Assembly (NCBI RefSeq): GCF_000833025.1
Contig: NZ_CP010817.1
Span: 3,224,001-3,288,000, forward strand
Length of the DNA: 64,000 nucleotides
Direction: 5' to 3'
Source of the DNA: Myroides profundi
GTDB taxonomy: Bacteria; Bacteroidota; Bacteroidia; Flavobacteriales; Flavobacteriaceae
The notes under the pieces are model-generated. The model worked only from the letters and a program-made list of their open reading frames with translations, had not been told where the DNA came from and did no database searches. Made by a program: the position numbers and the translations under genes. Every line of letters begins with the position of its first letter. Within the stretch, counting starts at the first letter, position 1. Positions 1 through 12,527 of the stretch are shown piece by piece.

Positions 1-111
1 CTATCCCTAAAAATAACAGGAAAGATTGGAATATTTCCCAAAGACGATTTCTATCAGTATATCTACCCATTAATAAGATTATTTAAACAAATATTAACAA
101 TTCAAAATTAA
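1..111 (+). CDS. possible C-terminal end of a gene cut by the window edge
   Basis: Frame 1 is open from the first base to a TAA at 109-111 and would encode about 36 residues, ending in an aromatic/hydrophobic stretch (FYQYIYPLIRLFKQIL). The hairpin at 165-194 could serve as its terminator. A second frame is also open over most of this stretch, so the reading is uncertain. I do not recognise a family. Confidence 0.25.
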   Translation, partial: LSLKITGKIGIFPKDDFYQYIYPLIRLFKQILTIQN

Positions 112-164
112 CACTTATTTAAACAAAAAGCACAACAACTTAAAAACTTCTCAAATACCATAAA

Positions 165-194
165 AAAAGCCCCAACATAAATGTTAGGGCTTTT
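165..194. terminator. bidirectional rho-independent terminator
   Basis: The inverted repeat AAAAGCCC(C/T)AACAT has A-runs on the left and T-runs on the right, so it can end rpsA on the minus strand (20 bases past its stop) and any gene entering from the left. Confidence 0.75.
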
Positions 195-213
195 GAAATT
201 TATAGGTTAGGAA

Positions 214-1968
214 TTATTTTCCTTTCTCCATTCTTTCTTTTAATTCAGCTAAAGCGTCGATATCACCTAAAGTTGTTTTCTCTGCAGAATTATTTGCAGT
301 TTCAACAGCTTTTACGTTTTTCTCTTCTTCTTCACGGAAGATAGAAGTGTGAGAAGCAACTACTCTTTTGAATTCTTTGTTGAACTCAATAATTTTGAAT
401 TCAGCAGTTTCACCTTTTTTCAACTTTTTACCGTCTTCTTTTTCTAAGTGACGAGTTGGGATGAAAGCTACAACATCATCTTCGAATACTACAGTAGCAC
501 CTTTGTCAACTAATTCAGAGATTTCTCCTGAATGTACAGTTCCAACAGCGTAAGCATCTTCGTATTTATCCCAAGGATTAGCAGTAGTTTGTTTGTGTCC
601 TAAAGATAATTTACGCCCTTCAACGTCTAACTCTAATACAACTACGTCTAATTTATCTCCTACGTTTACAAACTCAGATGGGTGTTTGATTTTCTTAGTC
701 CAAGATAAGTCAGAGATGTAAATTAATCCATCAATTCCTTCTTCTAATTCTACGAATACACCGAAGTTAGTAAAGTTACGAACGATACCATTATGTTTAG
801 AACCTACAGGGTACTTAGAAGTGATATCAGTCCAAGGGTCTTGAGTTAATTGTTTAATACCTAAAGACATTTTTCTCTCTTCTCTATCAAGAGTTAAGAT
901 AACTGCCTCTACTTCGTCTCCTACTTTAACGAAATCTTGAGCTGATCTTAAATGAGTAGACCAAGACATTTCAGAAACGTGGATTAAACCTTCAACACCT
1001 TCAGCAACTTCGATGAAAGCACCGTAATCAGCTAAAACAACTACTTTACCTTTAACTTTGTCACCAACGTTTAAGTTAGCATCTAAAGCATCCCATGGGT
1101 GAGCGTATAATTGTTTTAAACCTAATTGAATTCTTGTTTTCTCATCATCAAAGTCTAAGATAACAACGTTTAATTTTTGGTCTAATTCTAATACTTCACT
1201 TGGGTGGTTGATTCTTGACCAAGATAAGTCAGTAATGTGAATTAATCCATCTACACCTCCTAAGTCAATGAATACACCGTAAGAAGTGATGTTTTTAACA
1301 ACACCTTCTAACACTTGACCTTTTTGTAATTGACCGATAATTTCTTTCTTTTGAACTTCAATATCAGCCTCGATAAGTGCTTTGTGAGAAACAACAACGT
1401 TTTTGAATTCGTGGTTAATTTTAACTACTTTGAATTCCATTGTTTTGTTCACGTATTGATCGTAATCACGGATTGGTTTAACGTCAATTTGAGAACCTGG
1501 TAAGAATGCTTCGATTCCGAATACGTCAACGATCATACCACCTTTAGTTCTACATTTAACGAATCCATTAACAATCTCTCCAGACTCGTGAGCAGCGATA
1601 ACTCTATCCCAAGCTTTGATAGTACGAGCTTTTCTGTGAGATAATACTAATTGTCCGTATTTATCTTCTCTTACGTCGATTAATACTTCAACTTTGTCTC
1701 CAACTTTTAAGTTTGGATTGTAACGGAACTCGTTTAAAGAAATAACACCTTCAGATTTAGCGTTGATATCAACGATAGCGTCTCTGTCAGTAATTCTAAC
1801 TACAACTCCTTCTACTACTTCTTCGTCATCAGTAGAAATAAAAGTTTTTTCTACTAGGCTTTCGAATTCTTTTAATTGAGTCTCTTCAACTGCATCGATA
1901 CCATTTTCGTAGTTTTCCCAGTTAAAATCCTTTAAGAACTCTTCTTGTGTTTTAATATTTTCAGACAT
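214..1968 (-). CDS. rpsA: 30S ribosomal protein S1
   Basis: Ribosomal protein S1 binds mRNA on the small subunit and helps position leaders for initiation. The 584-residue protein carries six S1 (OB-fold) repeats at roughly residues 50-115, 132-200, 217-287, 302-372, 389-460 and 476-545. Repeats 3-5 are the most canonical, with GVFIDLGGVDGLIHITDLSW-type cores; repeats 1, 2 and 6 are degenerate, as is usual for S1. The C-terminus is a charged, probably flexible tail. The ATG at 1968 lies about 120 bases below a strong promoter, so the leader is long compared with other genes here, leaving room for autogenous control. No Shine-Dalgarno is visible. The gene appears monocistronic. Confidence 0.96.
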   Translation of the reverse strand: MSENIKTQEEFLKDFNWENYENGIDAVEETQLKEFESLVEKTFISTDDEEVVEGVVVRITDRDAIVDINAKSEGVISLNEFRYNPNLKVGDKVEVLIDVREDKYGQLVLSHRKARTIKAWDRVIAAHESGEIVNGFVKCRTKGGMIVDVFGIEAFLPGSQIDVKPIRDYDQYVNKTMEFKVVKINHEFKNVVVSHKALIEADIEVQKKEIIGQLQKGQVLEGVVKNITSYGVFIDLGGVDGLIHITDLSWSRINHPSEVLELDQKLNVVILDFDDEKTRIQLGLKQLYAHPWDALDANLNVGDKVKGKVVVLADYGAFIEVAEGVEGLIHVSEMSWSTHLRSAQDFVKVGDEVEAVILTLDREERKMSLGIKQLTQDPWTDITSKYPVGSKHNGIVRNFTNFGVFVELEEGIDGLIYISDLSWTKKIKHPSEFVNVGDKLDVVVLELDVEGRKLSLGHKQTTANPWDKYEDAYAVGTVHSGEISELVDKGATVVFEDDVVAFIPTRHLEKEDGKKLKKGETAEFKIIEFNKEFKRVVASHTSIFREEEEKNVKAVETANNSAEKTTLGDIDALAELKERMEKGK

Positions 1969-2090
1969 CTCTGATAAAAAATTTGTATTCTAGATTTTAT
2001 AAGTTTCTATATATCAGAATAAAATACTAGAAGTTGTTTAACATTTAAAATTAATGCTTTTAGCGAAACTTCTCTGAACTAAAAGCGGTG

Positions 2091-2121
2091 CAAAATTATA
2101 ATAATATATTTGATATACAAA
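2091..2121 (-). promoter_or_regulatory. rpsA promoter (Bacteroidota type)
   Basis: On the minus strand TTTG (2118-2121) is followed after 19 bases by TAATTTTG (2091-2098), an exact match to TAnnTTTG. The bases after the -7 element read CACCGC, resembling the rRNA and tRNA-Thr promoters in this window. Confidence 0.7.
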
Positions 2122-2182
2122 AAATTAAAGACATTATTATTCCATCAATACATTGTTAATCAAATGCATTAGATACAAAAAA

Positions 2183-2209
2183 AGGTCTATGCTAAAAGCA
2201 ATAGACCTT
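2183..2209 (-). terminator. terminator of the Lrp-EamA operon
   Basis: The stem AAGGTCTAT / ATAGACCTT, with a T-run on the minus strand, lies 28 bases past the EamA stop codon. Confidence 0.8.
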
Positions 2210-2236
2210 AATTTATATATTATATGATATAAACTT

Positions 2237-3259
2237 CTAATTCGTTATATTCAATTTCTCTTTATCACTAGTAGATGCTTTCGACTTCTTATTAAATATT
2301 TTAATAAACTTACTATTCTTATATAAGTCCCAGTTCATTAAGCCTACACTCAATAATACAACTACTAATCCACCAATTTGTAAACTAGTGATAATATCAT
2401 CTGTAAAGAAATAACTCAATGCCACAGCTACAACAGGGTTAACATAAGCATAAGTACTAACCTCTACTACTGGTCTATTCTGAATTAACCAGATATACGA
2501 ACCAAAAGCTAAAATAGAACCAAAAGTTATTAGATAACCTAATGAAAACCATCCTGACACAGACACTTCTGCAGGATCAAATGCAGCAAACTCTCCATTT
2601 AATAATGCTACTAAACAGAATAGTATACCAGCAGTAATCATCTGCCAAGAAGTTTTAACCATCACATGAAGATCTTCTCCTTCATCAGTATTCTTATCTT
2701 TAGAATATTTCGAATACAATGATCCAGCAGTCCAAGCAATAGATCCTAAAATCAATAAGACCATACAGAAAATATTCAACAGACGTTGTGATTCATCGCT
2801 AGCAATATTAATTTGCTCAGCAAACAACATAATCACACCTACAAAACCAAGAATCAAACCTAGTACAGTTGGTATACTTGAAAAGTTATTCTTCCATTGA
2901 GGCTTATCCAATATGACAAACCATAAAGCTGCTGCTGCTGCCATAATAGCGGCAATACCACTTGACACATGTTGTTCTGCCCAAATCAAAGCTCCCATGT
3001 CTATAAAGAGTAATAAAAACCCTGTAATACATGCTTGTTTAACTACTTTCTTATTAAACAATTTATATCCTTTCATTTTACAGTAAGTTAATAAAAGAAT
3101 ACTTGCACTAAAGAAACGTAACGTTCCTAAAACAAAAGGCGAAAAATCACTTAATGCTTTGTGAATAAAAAAGAATGTTGATCCCCAAACAAAATATACA
3201 ACGATATAAGCTGCAACGACAGTGCTTTTACTTGTGCTATTTGTACTAACTGCTCCCAT
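2237..3259 (-). CDS. EamA/DMT-superfamily permease
   Basis: Drug/metabolite transporter of the inner membrane, 340 residues, with about ten hydrophobic segments arranged as two EamA repeats (roughly residues 17-150 and 165-310). The YFVWGSTFFFIHKAL opening of the first repeat and the proline-bearing AYVNPVVAVAL segment of the second are typical of the RhaT/YdcZ-like branch. These carriers often export amino acids or other metabolites; the substrate cannot be read from sequence. It follows an Lrp-family regulator by only two bases on the same strand. This fits an exporter controlled by an amino-acid-sensing regulator, but that is inference. The last 30 residues are polar and probably cytoplasmic. 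Confidence 0.9.
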   Translation of the reverse strand: MGAVSTNSTSKSTVVAAYIVVYFVWGSTFFFIHKALSDFSPFVLGTLRFFSASILLLTYCKMKGYKLFNKKVVKQACITGFLLLFIDMGALIWAEQHVSSGIAAIMAAAAALWFVILDKPQWKNNFSSIPTVLGLILGFVGVIMLFAEQINIASDESQRLLNIFCMVLLILGSIAWTAGSLYSKYSKDKNTDEGEDLHVMVKTSWQMITAGILFCLVALLNGEFAAFDPAEVSVSGWFSLGYLITFGSILAFGSYIWLIQNRPVVEVSTYAYVNPVVAVALSYFFTDDIITSLQIGGLVVVLLSVGLMNWDLYKNSKFIKIFNKKSKASTSDKEKLNITN

Positions 3260-3261
3260 AA

Positions 3262-3741
3262 CTAATACTCTAACCTTTCTGGTATAATTAATTTATTTTC
3301 TTCTTTAACTGTTTGTAAAACTATAATTGTTCTAGTTGAAATAATTCCTTGAATCCTTGACAGTGAATTTCTCATTAAATGCACTAAAGCTAATGAGTCA
3401 GTTGTACGTACTTTAATCATATAACCATCATCACCTGCTATATCATGTACTTCTAAAACTTCTGGAATTTCTGCCAAAAGTCTTCCTGTCTCTTCATCTC
3501 CAATAATTTCATCAACTTTAATAAAAATAAAAGAAAGCATCTTTTGATCTAATGCTTTAGGATTAACTTTTGCGTGATAAGCTAATAGAACATCCTTATT
3601 CTCTAACTTCTTCACTCTTTCTAATACTGCAGAGGGAGCCATACCAAGTTCCTTTGCTATATCAGAATTATTAACTCTAGCATTATCCTGCATCATGCGC
3701 AGAATCTTTAAATCAATCTCGTCTAACTTATATTCCATCAT
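3262..3741 (-). CDS. Lrp/AsnC-family transcriptional regulator
   Basis: The 159-residue protein has an N-terminal winged helix (LDEIDLKILRMMQDNARVNN, then DIAKELGMAPSAVLERVKKLE) and a C-terminal RAM/AsnC ligand-binding domain from about residue 70. Such proteins form octameric discs and respond to amino acids. It is the first gene of a two-gene operon with an EamA permease, so control of amino-acid efflux is the likely role. The start may be the first or second of two adjacent ATGs; both lie about 15 bases below a clear -7 element. Two copies of a 15-base repeat at and above the promoter could be its own operator. Confidence 0.93.
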   Translation of the reverse strand: MMEYKLDEIDLKILRMMQDNARVNNSDIAKELGMAPSAVLERVKKLENKDVLLAYHAKVNPKALDQKMLSFIFIKVDEIIGDEETGRLLAEIPEVLEVHDIAGDDGYMIKVRTTDSLALVHLMRNSLSRIQGIISTRTIIVLQTVKEENKLIIPERLEY

Positions 3742-3757
3742 ATCTATTTAACGAGTA

Positions 3758-3789
3758 CAAAGATATATACAAAAAGAATTATATACAAA
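3758..3789 (-). promoter_or_regulatory. promoter of the Lrp-EamA operon
   Basis: On the minus strand TTTG (3786-3789), 20 bases, then TATCTTTG (3758-3765), an exact TAnnTTTG. The ATG is 16 bases downstream. Confidence 0.65.
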
Positions 3790-3851
3790 CATTTTAAATA
3801 AATTTAGAATATAATTCGGTCAATTATTTTAATCACAGAATTATATACAAA
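3775..3851. repeat. two direct repeats at the Lrp promoter
   Basis: AGAATTATATACAAA occurs at 3775-3789 and again at 3837-3851, 62 bases apart (about six helical turns). The first copy overlaps the -33 element. The spacing and position fit an Lrp-type operator, but no binding evidence is available. Confidence 0.5.
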
Positions 3852-4001
3852 TAAAAAGAAAGAGATGGAATTGTGGGGGAGTAAAAAAAGATAAAATACA
3901 AATATAGCACAACATCTTATTTCCATATGATGTATAGAGGTATTAAAGATAAGAAGTTTTTCCTTTTTAGATTAACTAGACTTTTTGCGTAGTCCCCAAC
4001 T

Positions 4002-4038
4002 TTTGTCACTGATCCCCTAAACCTTTGTCACTAATCCC
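4002..4038. repeat. short tandem direct repeats downstream of the rRNA operon
   Basis: TTTGTCACTRATCCC occurs at 4002-4016 and 4024-4038, a 22-base period, with a partial third unit (AGTCCCCAAC) just before. The rest of the 3790-4080 gap is AT-rich and holds no gene that I can support. Confidence 0.55.
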
Positions 4039-4084
4039 TTCTTGTCCAATGAAACAAAATACACCTACCCTATATAAACAAAAA

Positions 4085-4116
4085 AATCCCCAACCTCACA
4101 CGAGATTGGGGATTTC
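4085..4116 (-). terminator. terminator of the rRNA operon
   Basis: The stem AATCCCCAA / TTGGGGATT, with seven T on the minus strand after it, lies directly past the 5S gene. Confidence 0.85.
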
Positions 4117-4121
4117 TAAAG

Positions 4122-4229
4122 AAAGGCGGCGACATACTCTCCCACTGGTTAGCAGTACCATCTGCGCTAGCGGGCTTAACTTCTCTGTTCGAAATGGATA
4201 GAGGTGAGCCCCGCTGCAATAACCACCTT
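4122..4229 (-). rRNA. rrf: 5S ribosomal RNA
   Basis: Read on the minus strand, it contains the conserved block TTTCGAACAGAGAAGTTAAG and a closing stem AAGGTGG... / ...CGCCGCCTTT; about 108 bases. It is the last gene of the rRNA operon. The ends are estimated from stem pairing. Confidence 0.93.
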
Positions 4230-4309
4230 AAATCGGTTGTTACTTTAACGTAACTAATATTTTTAACTATATTGATATTTTAAACTTAACTATAATTTAG
4301 AAAGTTGCC

Positions 4310-4334
4310 CTCCCCTTGTTAAAAACAAGGGGAG
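4310..4334 (-). other. hairpin at the 23S 3' boundary
   Basis: CTCCCCTTG pairs with CAAGGGGAG around a short A/T loop just past the 23S 3' end. It is probably part of the processing stalk or spacer fold rather than a terminator, since 5S follows. Confidence 0.5.
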
Positions 4335-4339
4335 ATTCA

Positions 4340-7228
<2,889 letters not shown>

Positions 7229-7348
7229 GTGCTTACAATTCTTTCGAATCGTACTTTCTATATATTTCTATATCTTTTTATTCTTTCTAACTGTTTTGTT
7301 AGTTAAGTTTTATCAATATGTCAATGAACTTATGGACTTTTGTCCTTG

Positions 7349-7422
7349 TGGAGAATATCGGAGTCGAACCGATGACCTCCTGCGTGCAAGGCAGGCGCTC
7401 TAGCCAGCTGAGCTAATCCCCC
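7349..7422 (-). tRNA. tRNA-Ala (UGC)
   Basis: The 74-base cloverleaf starts GGGGGATTAGCTCAG with anticodon TGC in CTTGCAC. It lies in the 16S-23S spacer. The acceptor stem has two G-U pairs. CCA is not encoded. Confidence 0.95.
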
Positions 7423-7507
7423 ATAAGTTAGATAGTGTGTTATCTGTGCCTTGTGGGTTGTGGATAACGCAACCTCTAAAATATTCCTTTTTGAACTAGT
7501 AAACTAG

Positions 7508-7581
7508 TAGTCCCGGGCAGACTCGAACTGCCGACCCCTACATTATCAGTGTAGTACTCTAACCAGCTGAGCTACTAGACT
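7508..7581 (-). tRNA. tRNA-Ile (GAU)
   Basis: The 74-base cloverleaf has anticodon GAT in CTGATAA and lies in the 16S-23S spacer. The D, anticodon and T arms are canonical. The acceptor stem, AGTCTAG against CGGGACT, holds a T-G wobble at pair 5-68 and an A-G mismatch at pair 6-67, which is unusual. CCA is not encoded. Confidence 0.93.
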
Positions 7582-7661
7582 CTGTATTACTTAATTCTTT
7601 TATTCTTTTTTTTGGTATTAACAGCGAGAGTAAAGTATCATACTTATTAATTATTCTCTAG

Positions 7662-9175
<1,514 letters not shown>

Positions 9176-9321
9176 TCGTATATTTTTAATTTCGTAAATT
9201 AAAAAAGTATAATCCCAAATCTTGCGATTTGCCTTACTCTCTTATTTGTATGCTGTCAATCCAATATGTTTATGAACGTGTCTTCTTATTTCTAAGGCTC
9301 ACTTGTTTTTCAAAGCGAGTG

Positions 9322-9352
9322 CAAAAGTAAAAACTTATTTTGAATTAGCAAA
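9322..9352 (-). promoter_or_regulatory. rRNA operon promoter P1 (proximal)
   Basis: Minus strand: TTTG (9349-9352), 19 bases, TACTTTTG (9322-9329), followed by CACTCGC. It lies about 150 bases above the 16S 5' end. Confidence 0.65.
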
Positions 9353-9416
9353 ACTTATTTTGAAAATATTTTTCTTTATTTTTTCGCTCAACTCCCATTT
9401 TTACTGAAGCGGACTG

Positions 9417-9449
9417 CAAAGATACTACCTTATTTTTTACTTATCCAAA
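9417..9449 (-). promoter_or_regulatory. rRNA operon promoter P2
   Basis: Minus strand: TTTG (9446-9449), 21 bases, TATCTTTG (9417-9424), followed by CAGTCCGC. Confidence 0.6.
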
Positions 9450-9555
9450 TTTATTTTTATAAATTTTTTAAAGCTTATTTTTTAGTCGTTCTTGCTTCAC
9501 TTTTTGTTTATGATCGTCTGCCTCTAGAGTCGTTATCACTTCTCTAATGCGGATG

Positions 9556-9586
9556 CAAAAGTAGTATCTTTTCCATTACTTCCAAA
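9556..9586 (-). promoter_or_regulatory. rRNA operon promoter P3 (distal)
   Basis: Minus strand: TTTG (9583-9586), 19 bases, TACTTTTG (9556-9563), followed by CATCCGC. The remaining part of the 9176-9800 gap is AT-rich leader/upstream DNA with no gene that I can support. Confidence 0.62.
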
Positions 9587-9803
9587 CTTATCTTTGCCTT
9601 TTTTTAAGGTTTTTGAAAAGTATTTCATAACTCTCTATTATATCACCTTTTACGAGTGAAAGTTTTTTTGTCTTTTTTAAAAGATTATAGCCTTATACAA
9701 TCTCTATACTATATATATTTAAGTGTTGGATGGCGGAATGTATTTAATATTGTACTCTATTGTATATAATAAGACACTACCAACCTACTTCTATAAAAAA
9801 GAA

Positions 9804-9831
9804 AAGCTCTAAGTCAAAAGACCTAGAGCTT
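9804..9831 (-). terminator. terminator of the asparaginase-Dcu-porin operon
   Basis: The stem AAGCTCTA / TAGAGCTT, extended by AGTC / GACC around AAAA, is followed on the minus strand by a T-rich tract. It lies 23 bases past the porin stop. Confidence 0.8.
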
Positions 9832-9853
9832 ATACTTATTATATAGATATCTA

Positions 9854-11044
9854 TTATAGTATCAATAAAGGAGCAACAAATCCTATTGTCAATCTTCCTG
9901 TATTATAATTTTCTAATCCTAAATTATTCTTAGCATAAGATGAGTAGTTATAATATCTTCCTACATAAGACACATAGAATCTCACATTAATATCCTTAAA
10001 TGGTATATACTGTACTGTTGGTATAAAACCGTAACTTGTTCTCAAACGATCTGTACCACTTGTAGTACTCTCTATATTTTTACCATAAGCATTACTAGTC
10101 ATTAATGTTAATGATAAATTTAATTTAGGAGTAACAAGATAATCTGCCTTAATCCAGTTATCCATATAAGATACATTTTCACTTACATAACCTTTTTCAC
10201 CTTCTAATTTATTATTTACCATATAACTCACCATCCCTTTACGATCTAGATCTTCCTTGCTATATTGGAAGTCATACATAATCGTTAACTTACTATCTTG
10301 ATACTTATGTCCTAGAGACACATAGTTCATCGCTTTACTTTTTGCTTCTTGAAAGTAGCTATAACTATAATTTGTTTGGAACTTTCCATCAAAAAAATTA
10401 CCTCTCCAGTTCGCTACAAAAGCCAAAGGCATCTTTGCTTTCTCTAAATTAGAGATATCAAAATCTTTATATTGATCTTCGAATTGTTGTGTTCTAGAGT
10501 TCAACACTTGTAATCCAAAAGAATGTCCATTATCTAAAGTATGAGTAACACCTACTCCTGTCAAGAAATTATCAGCATGTTGCAATATATCATTATACTG
10601 TAAAATCTCGATTGGATTTAGATCAAACTCATATCCTCCCCAGTCAGCACTCATCTTACCAATGTCTAATCTAGTTTTAGAATCTAGATAAACTCCAACA
10701 AATGCCATATCAATACCTCTTTCGATATGATCTTTCGTTCCTATTTCAGATTTCTGAGTATATCTATTTCTGAATCTAAAATACACTCGATCATGTATTT
10801 TTCCTTTTATCTCAATACGAGCTTGATTATTATCAAACTCAGAGTTCGTAAAAGTTCCGTTATCAAAATAACTCTCAAATCCTACTCTAGTATGAAATAG
10901 AACGTCTATATTCTTTAACAATCCCACTTTTTCGACGGGGATAATAGGTTTTACAATCGTGTCTGTAGAAGATTGCGGTTCTTGAGCCATTGCTCCCGCA
11001 CTTACAAACATCGTCATTAATAATAATGCCTTTTTCATTTTCAT
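9854..11044 (-). CDS. OprO/OprP-like outer-membrane porin
   Basis: The 396-residue protein begins with a signal peptide (MKMKKALLLMTMFVSAGAMA, cleaved before QEP) and continues as an alternating-strand, aromatic-rich barrel. It resembles the phosphate-selective porin O/P family in length and in motifs such as IEIKGKIHDRVYFRFRNRY and the repeated short strands toward the C-terminus. Anion or dicarboxylate passage is plausible because it is the last gene of an operon with a periplasmic asparaginase and a C4-dicarboxylate carrier, 23 bases after the latter. Substrate specificity is inferred from context only. It ends with an aliphatic LLIL rather than the usual terminal aromatic residue. Confidence 0.75.
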   Translation of the reverse strand: MKMKKALLLMTMFVSAGAMAQEPQSSTDTIVKPIIPVEKVGLLKNIDVLFHTRVGFESYFDNGTFTNSEFDNNQARIEIKGKIHDRVYFRFRNRYTQKSEIGTKDHIERGIDMAFVGVYLDSKTRLDIGKMSADWGGYEFDLNPIEILQYNDILQHADNFLTGVGVTHTLDNGHSFGLQVLNSRTQQFEDQYKDFDISNLEKAKMPLAFVANWRGNFFDGKFQTNYSYSYFQEAKSKAMNYVSLGHKYQDSKLTIMYDFQYSKEDLDRKGMVSYMVNNKLEGEKGYVSENVSYMDNWIKADYLVTPKLNLSLTLMTSNAYGKNIESTTSGTDRLRTSYGFIPTVQYIPFKDINVRFYVSYVGRYYNYSSYAKNNLGLENYNTGRLTIGFVAPLLIL

Positions 11045-11067
11045 TTTTTTATTTAATACTTCATTTT

Positions 11068-12420
11068 TTATAATAATACAGCTCCTAATAAAAAGCCTGC
11101 CGCTACCGCTACACCAATAGCTACTAATCCTGGGATCATAAAACTATGATTCACTACAAACTTCCCGATTTTAGTACTTCCTGTTCTATCAAAATTAATT
11201 GCCGCTAACAATGTTGGATAACCAGGTAATACGAAATCTGCATTTACTGCTGGGAAAATTGCAATCAACGCTGGATTAGACAATCCTAAAGACAACCCTA
11301 GAGGCATCATTGTTTTCGTTGTAGCTGCCTGACTAAACATCAAGGCTCCTAAAATAAATACAGCAATAGCAAAAGTCCAAGGATATGCAGAAACCACATC
11401 TGTCATAAATGCTTTTATCACCACTTCATTATGTGCCATAAAAGTAGAACTCATCCATACTACCCCAAACACAGAAACGACAGCAGTAGCCATAGAACTA
11501 AAAAGACTAACCTTTGTCACTGCTATTGCACTTGTTTTGGTTGTAATCATCATCAGAGCAGAAGCAGTCAACGTAATCATACTTATCACTGCCACCATCT
11601 GTAATTCACCACTAGCCTTAAGCACTAAGCTCGCAGCACCAGGTTCAAACACAGGGAGTAATTGAGGGAAAGCACCTGCTAAAACAATCAGCAACACTGC
11701 TATAGAGAATATCACAACAGAAGTCTTCGCTCCTTTTCTTAATTCTTTTTTATCCCCTACCTCTTCCGCATCAAGACTTTTAGCAAACTCAGGATCTTTC
11801 ATCTTTTCGATAAATATAGGATCATCTTCTAACTCTTTACCTTTCTTAAGAACAGATAAACAGCCTATTAAAATACCAATAAGACAAGCTGGTATACACA
11901 CCTTCATAATATCTATTAAAGCTCCTGGATAAGCTAAAATACTAGCTCCAGCAAAAGCAGCTGTTGCAGCACTCATAGGGCTTCCTGTTATTGCTAAGTG
12001 AGAAGCGATCACTGAGATACTTAAAGGACGCTCAGGTCTAATTCTCTTTTTAGCTGCTACCTCAGAAATAATAGGTAATAAAGAATATAGTAAGTGCGCT
12101 GTCCCTGCAAAAAGACAAAAGAAATAAACCGTAAATGGTGCGATAAACACAATATTAGAAGGATTACTTCGAATTACTTTCTCAGCTAATTGCACTAAAT
12201 AGTCTAGTCCACCACATGCTTGAAGAGTAGCCGCTGTAGAAACGATAGCCATAATCACGAGCATCACATCTATAGGTGGATCACCAGGACGCATACCGAA
12301 TACAAATACGAATATACTTAAGCCAACCATTCCCATAACTCCAAGACCAATTCCTTTCATTTGTGATCCGATAAGAATCATTCCTATCAGGATACAGAAC
12401 TGTAATAGTAACATAGCCAC
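11068..12420 (-). CDS. dcuB: anaerobic C4-dicarboxylate transporter (Dcu family)
   Basis: Inner-membrane antiporter of 450 residues with 10-12 hydrophobic segments, of the DcuA/DcuB family, which exchanges aspartate, fumarate or malate for succinate. Family-typical segments are MRPGDPPIDVMLVIMAIV, CGGLDYLVQLAEKVIRSNP, ASHLAITGSPMSAATAAFA and the C-terminal NFDRTGSTKIGKFVVNHSF. It follows asparaginase by about 107 bases containing a hairpin, and precedes an outer-membrane porin. The likely use is uptake of aspartate made outside the cytoplasm, with succinate leaving during fumarate respiration. DcuA and DcuB cannot be separated with certainty from sequence alone. Confidence 0.92.
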   Translation of the reverse strand: MAMLLLQFCILIGMILIGSQMKGIGLGVMGMVGLSIFVFVFGMRPGDPPIDVMLVIMAIVSTAATLQACGGLDYLVQLAEKVIRSNPSNIVFIAPFTVYFFCLFAGTAHLLYSLLPIISEVAAKKRIRPERPLSISVIASHLAITGSPMSAATAAFAGASILAYPGALIDIMKVCIPACLIGILIGCLSVLKKGKELEDDPIFIEKMKDPEFAKSLDAEEVGDKKELRKGAKTSVVIFSIAVLLIVLAGAFPQLLPVFEPGAASLVLKASGELQMVAVISMITLTASALMMITTKTSAIAVTKVSLFSSMATAVVSVFGVVWMSSTFMAHNEVVIKAFMTDVVSAYPWTFAIAVFILGALMFSQAATTKTMMPLGLSLGLSNPALIAIFPAVNADFVLPGYPTLLAAINFDRTGSTKIGKFVVNHSFMIPGLVAIGVAVAAGFLLGAVLL

Positions 12421-12452
12421 AAATTTTTAATTATACCTTTAGTCTACATTCT

Positions 12453-12504
12453 ATATAAGAGGAGCGCAACACTGCATATAGATTCAGTAAGCGCTCCTCC
12501 TATA
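12453..12504 (-). other. intercistronic stem-loop between asparaginase and dcuB
   Basis: GAGGAGCGC (about 12458-12466) pairs with GCGCTCCTC (about 12491-12499), extended by flanking A/T pairs, and the loop contains an inner ACTG/CAGT pairing. No T-run follows on the minus strand, so an mRNA stabiliser or processing site is more likely than a strong terminator. Confidence 0.55.
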
Positions 12505-12527
12505 TTAATGGTTATAATTTATTTCTC

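Noticed and set aside
4310..4334. Terminator between 23S and 5S
   Set aside because: No T-run follows on the transcribed strand and 5S must be co-transcribed; it is better read as a processing or spacer fold.
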